NCBI GenBank assembly: GCA_030429545.1
Contig: JAUIFF010000021.1
Span: 94,964-158,963, forward strand
DNA from: Polyangia bacterium
Lineage (GTDB): Bacteria > Myxococcota_A > Polyangia > Nannocystales > Nannocystaceae
DNA: 64,000 bases
Reading direction: 5' to 3'
How positions within the stretch are numbered: position 1 is the first letter of the stretch; every line of letters begins with the position of its first letter. Positions 24,873 to 31,601 of the stretch are shown here, one piece after another. The notes beneath the pieces were generated by a model. The model made no database searches. It was not told the origin of the DNA and saw only the letters and a list, made by a program, of their open reading frames with translations. The position numbers were made by a program, and so were the translations under genes.

Positions 24873-25919
24873 ATGCCCACCTGGAGCTCTCCGACCTGGC
24901 TGCCCGATCCCCTTCGCCGTCGCGTTCGCGCGGCCCACAGTGGTTTGATGCGCAAGGGCTACATCTCGGCGCTGGCGAAGGCGAGTCAATGGGGCCGCCA
25001 CTTGCCGATCGCTCGCCGGGCGTTTGCCGGCGTACGGGTCGAGCAAAACCTGCGCTACGGCAGTGGACGGGACCAGGTTTTCGACCTCTACCGCCCGTCC
25101 CAACTCACCGGCCCCGCACCGGTGGTGTTGTACATCCACGGCGGGGCGTTTACCGACCTGTCCAAAGATACCCATTGGATGATGGGCCTCGCGTTCGCCC
25201 ACGCGGGCTACATTGTTTGTAATATCAACTATCGCCTCGCGCCCGAGCATCCATTTCCGGCGGCGATCGAAGATAGCCTGACGGCGCTCGGTTGGGTGCA
25301 CGAGCACATCCGGAGTTACGGTGGAGATCCTGCGCGGATCGTTGTTGCCGGCGAGTCGGCGGGCGGCAACCTGGCGACGGCGACAACCCTGGCCTGCAGT
25401 CATCCGTTTGCCCTGCCGGCAGCGCAGGCCGTATTTGCGGCCGAAGTGCGCCCGGTTGCCTGCATCGCGGCCTGTGGAATTTTGCAGGTGACCAACACCG
25501 GGCGGCTCAGCGCTCGTCGGCGGCGACCGTTGCCGACGTGGGTGCAGGACCAGTTGGCCTCGATCACCCGCGAATACCTACCCGTGCATGTACAAGATGA
25601 GGCGACGTTGCCACTGGTCGACCCCCTGGTGTTCCTCGAAGACGGTCCGCAAACGGCCCGCGAGTTGCCGCCGTTTTTTGCGTTTGTCGGCACCCGCGAT
25701 CCGTTGCTCGACGATACCCGCCGGCTTCAGATCGCCCTCGATCAGCGCAATATTGCTTGTACATCAAAAATCTATCCCGGTGAGATCCATGCGTTTCACG
25801 CGATGCTTCCGCGGGCCGGTGCGCAGGAGTGTTGGCGCGATCAGTTTGCCTGGCTCGGGGAAGTGCTCGGCGAAACCGACCGCAGCCGAACCCTGCGGCG
25901 AATGATTCGCACGGGCTAG
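24873..25919 (+). CDS. Alpha/beta-hydrolase, HSL-type esterase/lipase
   Basis: 348 residues. The oxyanion-hole motif LYIHGGAF (about 88-95), NINYRLAPEHPFPAAIED, and the nucleophile elbow VAGESAGGNLA mark the hormone-sensitive-lipase family (alpha/beta hydrolase fold 3). The acid is in VGTRDPLLDD and the catalytic His in PGEIHAFHAML near the C-terminus, so the Ser-Asp-His triad is complete. No signal peptide is visible, so it is predicted to act in the cytoplasm on small esters. It follows the GNAT gene closely. Two AT-rich patches (25584-25595 and ~25751-25762) lie inside it. Confidence 0.92.
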   Translation: MPTWSSPTWLPDPLRRRVRAAHSGLMRKGYISALAKASQWGRHLPIARRAFAGVRVEQNLRYGSGRDQVFDLYRPSQLTGPAPVVLYIHGGAFTDLSKDTHWMMGLAFAHAGYIVCNINYRLAPEHPFPAAIEDSLTALGWVHEHIRSYGGDPARIVVAGESAGGNLATATTLACSHPFALPAAQAVFAAEVRPVACIAACGILQVTNTGRLSARRRRPLPTWVQDQLASITREYLPVHVQDEATLPLVDPLVFLEDGPQTARELPPFFAFVGTRDPLLDDTRRLQIALDQRNIACTSKIYPGEIHAFHAMLPRAGAQECWRDQFAWLGEVLGETDRSRTLRRMIRTG

Positions 25920-26021
25920 ACCAGGCGGGCGAGCCCGTGCGCGAGCGAGCCTGCCCCGGCAGCAACGCAATTTTGTGTGGGCGCGGGAACTTTTTTTGGC
26001 GGCTGTCGTGGGACGTGGTTG

Positions 26022-27797
26022 ATGCCGACAAGCCAAACTCCATGGGTCGCTATTGTGGTTGCCGCCCTAGTTGCCGGAGGCTGTGGTCACGCCGCGTTGG
26101 GGAGTCCACCTGCAACAACGTCGCCGACGACCGACGGAACCCCGGCCGCAGCGGTGACGCGAAAACCACAACCGCGCACACCGTCGATCGATGTCGAGGT
26201 CGCGGTTTCGGGCCGCGCTGACAAGTGTATGCAGATACAAGTTGAGGCCGAGGGCGACCCCGACGACCTCAAGGTTTGGCGGCTGCACGTGCCGGACGGG
26301 CGGGAGCCGGCGATTGCGGTCACCGATGCCGGGGCCGCGGTTGCCAGCGAATCTCGGCGAGAGTCGGACATGGTGGTGGTCGAGCTTGTCGAGCGCCCAA
26401 CCGGGCCGGTGCGGTTGACACTCGACTACGGACGCCGGCGTGGGGAGGCGCTACATCGCGGCGTGCATTGCCAGGAACACTTTGCCACGATCGCCGGTGA
26501 GGCCCTGCCGCTGCCCGAAAAACTTGTGAGTACATCTTTGCCGGTCGCACTCGATGTTCAGCACACCACCCGTTCCGACTACCGGGCGGCGAGTAGCCTC
26601 GGGCTCGGTGGTCACCACAAACTCAACCTCGGACTCCGCGAGCTTCGCCAGCTCAATATACTCGTGGGTGACCTGGCGACGGCGCAGTTCGACAGCCAAA
26701 ACGGCCGGGATGATGTCGCTTCACTTGGCTATACAAGCTTTGATATGCGGTGGGTCGCGGCTGAGACGGCGGGCGTGCGTACGGTGATCGACCAACATAT
26801 CGGTCTGGTGTCGCAGTTGGCGTTTACGGTACTGATGGTTTCAGACTTCTACCCCCAGCAGCGCGACCTCAAAGTCCACCTGCGCACGGCGAGCCTCTGG
26901 CTCGACCTCAATGCCCATCGCGAATGGGGGGCTCACCCGCGGCTTTCGGTGGCCCAGACACTCACCGGGCGCTGGCTCGGAGGGCAGCTTCGCGTGCGCG
27001 AGCCGGACCAGGCCGATATCTTTGGCCTGTGGTTCGATCTCGGGTTTTCCCGCTATGTCGCCCGAGAGGTGTTGTTTTCGCTGGGAACCCTCGATATCGA
27101 CGAATACGCGGCGGACCTCAACCGGGCCCAGGCCGAGTGGGCAACGTCGCGGTTTCGCGGCAAGTCTCCAAGCGAGGTTGAAGTACCGACGCCGGGGTCG
27201 ATGGGGGAGCGGGCACTCCAGGTTCACATGATGAGCCGTGGGGAGCTGGCCGCGGCGTACCTCGATGCCACGTTGCGCAGCCACGGTGCGACCCTCCCGA
27301 GGGTCCTGTCGCAGCTCGTTGCGACCGCACGCGAGCGCAACAGCGCTGTGGTCCAACCCAAGGTCGTCAACAACTTGCTGCGCCAACATTTGGCCGCCGA
27401 CGAGCTCGCTAGGTTTTGGCAGATCGTCGCCGGTGCCACGCCACCCCCGGTCGATATGGGCCCGTGCTTTCGCCCAAAAAAGACAGTTTTTGAGCGCTAT
27501 GCCCTGGGTTTTGTCGCCGGGCCGGGAGACCAAGTCGCCGGCGAGCCAAACCCCCAAGCAATTGCCGAAATTGACCCCGATGGGCCGGCCTATCGCGCGG
27601 GACTGCGGGCCACGGATCGCTTGCTACGGATCGAGGGCGACAGCGCCGACCCGCAAAAACCGGTTACGCTCACCGTCGAATTTGAGGGCGAGACACGGCA
27701 ACTTCGCTACCGGCCGCTCGGCGGTGTGGGCCGGGGCGTTCGCTATCAAAAACGGGCCAACATCGACCCAGGGCTATGCCCGCGGTGGGAACTCTAA
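26022..27797 (+). CDS. Lipoprotein related to M61 glycyl aminopeptidases, without the zinc motif, plus PDZ
   Basis: 591 residues from ATG 26022, which gives a signal peptide with lipobox LVAGGC (Cys21). The overall layout is that of the M61 family: an N-terminal beta domain, a catalytic region, then helices (FSRYVAREVLFSLGTLDIDE, ELAAAYLDATLRSHGATLPR), then a PDZ domain (about 490-585: IAEIDPDGPAYRAGLRATDR). The expected HExxH zinc helix is replaced by AQTLTGRWLG near residue 309, and the Glu of the downstream EG ligand by WFDLGFSRY. It should therefore be proteolytically inactive and may act as a binding or chaperone protein at the envelope. The M61 match is by pattern and not by computed alignment. 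Confidence 0.72.
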   Translation: MPTSQTPWVAIVVAALVAGGCGHAALGSPPATTSPTTDGTPAAAVTRKPQPRTPSIDVEVAVSGRADKCMQIQVEAEGDPDDLKVWRLHVPDGREPAIAVTDAGAAVASESRRESDMVVVELVERPTGPVRLTLDYGRRRGEALHRGVHCQEHFATIAGEALPLPEKLVSTSLPVALDVQHTTRSDYRAASSLGLGGHHKLNLGLRELRQLNILVGDLATAQFDSQNGRDDVASLGYTSFDMRWVAAETAGVRTVIDQHIGLVSQLAFTVLMVSDFYPQQRDLKVHLRTASLWLDLNAHREWGAHPRLSVAQTLTGRWLGGQLRVREPDQADIFGLWFDLGFSRYVAREVLFSLGTLDIDEYAADLNRAQAEWATSRFRGKSPSEVEVPTPGSMGERALQVHMMSRGELAAAYLDATLRSHGATLPRVLSQLVATARERNSAVVQPKVVNNLLRQHLAADELARFWQIVAGATPPPVDMGPCFRPKKTVFERYALGFVAGPGDQVAGEPNPQAIAEIDPDGPAYRAGLRATDRLLRIEGDSADPQKPVTLTVEFEGETRQLRYRPLGGVGRGVRYQKRANIDPGLCPRWEL

Positions 27798-27830
27798 GTC
27801 ATTATTTGTATGTCCAATGAAATCGGCGGC

Positions 27831-28439
27831 TCAGTCCGGCCAATGGCACGCAAACAGTCCCTCGTTGGTGACGATCTTGTGCATGCGGACATCGTGCAGC
27901 TCGCGTGGTAGGGCGATGCCGGCGGGATTGAAGGCGGGGTGAAGGCACACGCCAATGCGCACCGGCGGGCGCAGGTCGGCCACTGGCGCCAGCACACGAT
28001 CGTAGTGACCCTTGCCGAATCCAAGCCGGCAGCCGGCCGTGTTAAACCCGAGTCCCGGGATCAGCAGGAGGGCCTGCGGGTCGCTGCGCAGGTCGTAGGG
28101 CTCGGTTGTCGGGGGTTCGCGTAGACCAAACCCGCCGCGGACGAGGTCGCTTTGCCTTCGCAGGCGGTAAAACGCGATGTTCTTTTTGTCATCGGTGACC
28201 CGCGGAAGCACCAAGTGCTTGCCCGCCTCGAGGGTGGCGCGAAGGAGGTCGTCGGTCAGCGGCTCCCCGCGCACACCGACAAACGCGGCAACCGTCGAGG
28301 CTGCGGCGTACTCAGGGGTTCGGAGAATATGGCCGGTGAGGTCGGCAGACCAGGTCCGCAGGGTCTGCGGCAAAACCTCTCGCCTGCGTTGAAGCAGGTG
28401 CGTGCGCGCGGCGTGTTTTTGCTGGCTTCGGTTGTCCAC
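27831..28439 (-). CDS. 5-formyltetrahydrofolate cyclo-ligase
   Basis: 202 residues from GTG 28439. The enzyme converts 5-formyl-THF to 5,10-methenyl-THF with ATP in cytoplasmic folate metabolism. Family signatures visible are the basic N-terminus (QQKHAARTHLLQRRREVLP), LVLPRV in the substrate region, PGLGFNTAGCRLGFGKGHYD with the GxGxGxYD nucleotide loop, and the C-terminal HDVRMHKIVTNEG. Length is normal for the family. The gene is convergent with the M61-like lipoprotein gene (33 bp between stops) and transcribed away from the tRNA-Gly gene. Confidence 0.92.
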   Translation of the reverse strand: MDNRSQQKHAARTHLLQRRREVLPQTLRTWSADLTGHILRTPEYAAASTVAAFVGVRGEPLTDDLLRATLEAGKHLVLPRVTDDKKNIAFYRLRRQSDLVRGGFGLREPPTTEPYDLRSDPQALLLIPGLGFNTAGCRLGFGKGHYDRVLAPVADLRPPVRIGVCLHPAFNPAGIALPRELHDVRMHKIVTNEGLFACHWPD

Positions 28440-28545
28440 GGGTCACACAGTGCCACGTTTGCATAGGACGAGGCTGTCGCAGCTGGCCGCGAAATCTATC
28501 TTGCATCCGGCAAAGTCAGTGTGCTAAACGGTTTCGCCCTACCAC

Positions 28546-28618
28546 GCGGGAGTAACTCAGTTGGTAGAGTGTCAGCTTCCCAAGCTGGATGTCGCGGGTT
28601 CGAACCCCGTCTCCCGCT
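28546..28618 (+). tRNA. tRNA-Gly (anticodon CCC)
   Basis: A full cloverleaf folds over 73 nt. The acceptor stem is GCGGGAG / CTCCCGC with discriminator T. The D arm is ACTC / GAGT around AGTTGGTA. The anticodon stem is TCAGC / GCTGG with loop TTCCCAA, giving anticodon CCC (28579-28581). The T arm is GCGGG / CCCGT around TTCGAAC. CCA is not encoded (the next bases are CA). It would read GGG codons. A Rho-independent terminator follows immediately. Confidence 0.96.
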
Positions 28619-28624
28619 CACCTC

Positions 28625-28649
28625 AAGGCCACCTTCACGTGGCCTTTTT
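28625..28649 (+). terminator. Rho-independent terminator after tRNA-Gly
   Basis: AAGGCCAC (28625-28632) pairs with GTGGCCTT (28639-28646) across a six-base loop, and the stem runs into a T-run (TTTTT, 28645-28649). It is placed seven bases after the tRNA 3' end and is oriented to end the tRNA transcript. Confidence 0.9.
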
Positions 28650-28705
28650 CAATTGTACGGAGCCTGGGCTATGTGTGCTTACAACAAAACCTGGCTACCG
28701 TTGAA

Positions 28706-29395
28706 TTAGCCACCGCGTTCGAGGCTGAGCTCGAGGCGAAATAGCTGGTCGTCGACGGCAAACACCAGCGGGTAGCCCGTCGATTCGACTTGGGTGAGCA
28801 CACCACGGGTATCGAGGTGGACGCGGCGTTTTGTCGTGGTCTCGCCCCAGCCCTTCGAATGTGTCCGTGAGTGCACAGTTACGCTGTGGTCCAACAAAAT
28901 CGATGTAGACGCATTTTTTTTGCTGGCCGGCAAAAGTCGTGGGGTAAACACAATGGCAAGGTCGATGTCGCGCTCGGGGCCCAGCCGTATGGTCTGGCGG
29001 ATCTCGGCCTCGACACCCATCACCGTGGTAACGACCGGCTCCGAAAGAGGATCGGCAAGATGCTCGTCGTCGGGCGTTGGCTGACCCGGGGCGAGGGTGT
29101 GTTCGGTGTAGCGGCGTAGGGTTGCCCGCAACTGGACGGCCTCCGCCGCTAGAGCTGGTCGCTGGTCGGCAGCCGGGAACGCTTCGCCGACAAACTCCGC
29201 CGTCGGTTTGCTCGGCACCTCGGCTGTCCGAACCTGTTCAGGAGGCGAAAATTCAACTGTCCGGGTCAGGACCAACAGCGCGCCGGCAGCGACCCCCAGG
29301 TAGGCATTTTTTCGCAACCAAGGGCCGATCCGAGTGGTGATGCGGTGCAGGGATGGCACCCGCGCAGCCTGGCACACGACAACCCGAGTGCGCAA
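28706..29395 (-). CDS. Membrane-anchored hypothetical protein
   Basis: Up to 229 residues from a TTG at 29395; GTG codons a few residues later are alternative starts. A basic N-terminus (HRITTRIGPWLRKN) precedes one hydrophobic helix (about 31-45), so it is probably an inner-membrane protein with its C-terminal part outside. The soluble region has no motif I recognise: an Ala/Glu-rich helical segment (about 70-100), then a likely beta-rich part with KGWGETTTKRRVHLDTRG. It is separate from the TrmH-type gene upstream by 68 bp on the same strand. Confidence 0.62.
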   Translation of the reverse strand: MRTRVVVCQAARVPSLHRITTRIGPWLRKNAYLGVAAGALLVLTRTVEFSPPEQVRTAEVPSKPTAEFVGEAFPAADQRPALAAEAVQLRATLRRYTEHTLAPGQPTPDDEHLADPLSEPVVTTVMGVEAEIRQTIRLGPERDIDLAIVFTPRLLPASKKNASTSILLDHSVTVHSRTHSKGWGETTTKRRVHLDTRGVLTQVESTGYPLVFAVDDQLFRLELSLERGG

Positions 29396-29463
29396 TTTTA
29401 TGGCGAATTAGCGGGGTGATTCGGATGCCCCGGGGTCGATGGCGAGGAAATATGTATTTGCAA

Positions 29464-30105
29464 TCAGTTCGAGGTGACAAACCGCAGGTGGTAGGCGACA
29501 ACCGCAAACGCGACCGAGACGTTGAGGGAGCCCTTGAGGCCCAGCATTGGCACCCGGACGATCTGTTCACACAACTCCAGGATCCGCGGATCGATCCCCG
29601 AGACCTCGTGGCCCACAACCAGCGCGACCGGTTTGTTCGGTTGGACACGGGGCAGCTCGTACACGGAACACGAACGGGGACCTCCTTCGATGGCCCACAG
29701 GCGATAGCCGCGGGTGAGCAATTCGCGGGCCCGCGCAACGCCGTCGCGGGCGTAGGTCCATGGCACACTTTGCTCAGCCCCGAGCGAGGTTTTGGCAAGT
29801 TTTGGATGCTCGGGCGTGGGCGTAAAACCCCCCAGGTGAATCGCCTGAACGCCAGCACCATCGGCCGTGCGAAACATCGAGCCGACATTGCGAAGGCTGC
29901 GGACATTGTCGACGAGAAGCTCGAGGGCGAGCCCGGGGGCTCGATCCCCCAGCGCCCGAGCTTCCTCGCTGTGGTAGGGCTCACCACTAATGCTTGTGGG
30001 CGCGCCACACCGCGGACAACTTTCGCCAAGCGCCTGGTCGACCGCGACCGGAAATCGCAGGCCACATGCGGGCTGTTGGCACTGACGGGCGTGGTAGCGA
30101 CGCAT
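29464..30105 (-). CDS. TrmH/SpoU-family RNA 2'-O-methyltransferase with N-terminal zinc ribbon
   Basis: 213 residues from ATG 30105. An N-terminal four-Cys ribbon (CQQPACGLRF ... CPRCGAP, about 9-35) precedes the SPOUT domain. The three SpoU motifs are NVRSLRNVGSMFRTADG (motif 1), LVVGHEVSGIDP (motif 2) and MLGLKGSLNVSVAFAVVAYH (motif 3, the knot). It would methylate a ribose 2'-OH in tRNA or rRNA using SAM; the target nucleotide is unknown. The added zinc ribbon is not part of the basic TrmH fold and may help RNA binding. Confidence 0.92.
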   Translation of the reverse strand: MRRYHARQCQQPACGLRFPVAVDQALGESCPRCGAPTSISGEPYHSEEARALGDRAPGLALELLVDNVRSLRNVGSMFRTADGAGVQAIHLGGFTPTPEHPKLAKTSLGAEQSVPWTYARDGVARARELLTRGYRLWAIEGGPRSCSVYELPRVQPNKPVALVVGHEVSGIDPRILELCEQIVRVPMLGLKGSLNVSVAFAVVAYHLRFVTSN

Positions 30106-30244
30106 CGCCTAGCGCCATAGCAGCAAATTTGGGGCTTGAGCAAAATCTCGCACATGTGGGCAGCTGTGGTGCTGGCGCCACGTCGTGCCTCGCAGCAAGA
30201 TCTAGGTGTCAAGCGGTTTGGTGATCCGCGATATGCTGGGTTCG

Positions 30245-30616
30245 ATGGCCTATCGCGATGATCGACAGGCACTTGCCATGCAGATAGCCGAGCTCGAACG
30301 CGCCAACCAGAAGTTGCGCGAGAAGCTCGAAGCTTCCCAGCGCAAGCTGGCGAAGACCCAGTCCGAACAAACAGCCAAGCGCACAGCGAAGGCGCGGCAG
30401 GGATGCATTGTGTGTGGCGGGACCCTCCTGCCGGTCGCGATCTTTGCCGGGCGTGACATCACAGCACCACTGCCTCTCAAGATGAGTACCCTGCGATTTG
30501 TCGACCCAAACGGCGGGTTTACCCACTCAGCGCCGCTGCATTCGATGGCCTGTGCAAGTTGTGGCTTCATCCACAACTTCATTGATATGCAAATTTCTTC
30601 GGTGGTCGAGCGCTAG
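30245..30616 (+). CDS. Small coiled-coil protein with a four-Cys zinc-binding region
   Basis: About 123 residues from ATG 30245; ATG 30233 and the frame start at 30206 are alternatives. Residues ~5-50 form a Lys/Glu/Gln-rich helix likely to be a coiled coil (QIAELERANQKLREKLEASQ). The C-terminal ~70 residues hold CIVCGG and, some 45 residues later, CASCGF, a CxxC-CxxC pair typical of a zinc ribbon. Family unknown. It would be cytoplasmic and could bind nucleic acid or act as an adaptor. It stands alone between the divergent TrmH-type gene and the CBS protein. Confidence 0.72.
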   Translation: MAYRDDRQALAMQIAELERANQKLREKLEASQRKLAKTQSEQTAKRTAKARQGCIVCGGTLLPVAIFAGRDITAPLPLKMSTLRFVDPNGGFTHSAPLHSMACASCGFIHNFIDMQISSVVER

Positions 30617-30795
30617 CTCCGGGCGCGCTTGTCAGCTCGGGTCGTGGGCTGTCCCGCGGTTGATTGTTGATACACGGTTTGTCGGGACGGCCGGTCTCCG
30701 AGCGCTCGCGGCCGATGACCGCGACAATCCGGTTGCGCGACAATGTCGGACCATGCGAAAAAAGTCTCGCCACGGCCTGCGAGCCGGAGACGATC

Positions 30796-31212
30796 ATGGA
30801 ACACATGCCGACGATCATGAGTGTGATGACCCCCTTTCCCCACGCGATCGCAGGGGGGCGGACGCTCGCCGATGCCCGGGACATGATGACCGAACGCGGG
30901 ATCCACCACCTGCCGGTGATCGACGACGGGACCCTGCTTGGAATCGTGTCGATGCGGGACATCCGGGTGATCTCCGTTCAGGTCGAAGCCTGGCAAGAGA
31001 TCGAGGTCAAGACGATTTGCGCGCGTAAGCCCTACGTCGTCGAGCACTCGACACCCCTTCCCGAAGCTGTGCGCGGGATGGCGACCCGCCACCTAGGGAC
31101 GGTGCTGGTCACCCGGGCGGGCAAGTTAGTTGGGATTTTGACGACCACAGATCTGTGTCGCCTGCTCGGGCAGGCGCTGACGCGCCTTTACCCCCCAGAC
31201 GATGTGGCCTGA
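30796..31212 (+). CDS. Two-CBS-domain protein
   Basis: 138 residues from ATG 30796, preceded by GGAGA; the longer frame from 30664 adds a low-quality N-terminus. Two CBS motifs form a Bateman module. The first is SVMTPFPHAIAGGRTLADAR ... HHLPVIDDGTLLGIVSMRDI. The second is ICARKPYVVEHSTPLPEAVR ... GTVLVTRAGKLVGILTTTDL. CBS pairs bind adenosyl nucleotides and sense energy state; stand-alone proteins of this size regulate partners that cannot be named here. It has its own upstream region of ~180 bp. Confidence 0.9.
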   Translation: MEHMPTIMSVMTPFPHAIAGGRTLADARDMMTERGIHHLPVIDDGTLLGIVSMRDIRVISVQVEAWQEIEVKTICARKPYVVEHSTPLPEAVRGMATRHLGTVLVTRAGKLVGILTTTDLCRLLGQALTRLYPPDDVA

Positions 31213-31565
31213 GTGGCAACTTGGCCGCTGTCCGCGAGCGCGGCGCCAACCTAGACATGAATGAAGGGTCATGTCCCAAGGAATCGCTTGGCCGCCATCG
31301 CTGATCATGCGATCATCACTGCCGTGCGCATGGGGTGCCGGGGAAGGTACCGATCGAGGTGGATGGTGTTGGTCGGATGGAGCGAGATCGGTTGAGGTCG
31401 GGTGTGTGGCGAGTGTGAGCGTTGGTGGTGAGGGTAGAGCGGCCACACCGAGTTGTTGGGGGCACCCCATGGGCATGTTTGTCACGCAAGTGTGTTGTTG
31501 TTGATACACCTTGCTCCGGCCGCGCGGCCGGCAGTTGATGTTTCCCATCGAAACGGCGATCCGAT
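31213..31565. other. Intergenic region, no gene seen
   Basis: About 350 bp between the CBS gene and the FG-GAP lipoprotein gene. Short open frames here have no coding character. It includes GATCATGCGATCATC near 31304 and a Gly/Val-like GT-rich tract around 31370-31440. No RNA structure or promoter is convincing apart from the inverted repeat just downstream. Confidence 0.5.
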
Positions 31566-31587
31566 AACATGTCTCATGTGACATGTT
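31566..31587. promoter_or_regulatory. Inverted repeat AACATGT-N8-ACATGTT upstream of the FG-GAP lipoprotein gene
   Basis: AACATGT (31566-31572) and ACATGTT (31581-31587) are exact reverse complements, 7-8-7, ending 14 bp before the chosen GTG start. The size and symmetry fit a dimeric repressor operator. The regulator is unknown. If an upstream ATG at 31569 were used instead, the repeat would lie in coding sequence. Confidence 0.45.
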
Positions 31588-31601
31588 CAAAGGGTAATCC
31601 C

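Noticed and set aside
28521..28709. Open frame encoding GSNSVGRVSASQAGCRGFEPR
   Set aside because: This is the well-known false translation of a tRNA gene; the DNA folds as tRNA-Gly(CCC).
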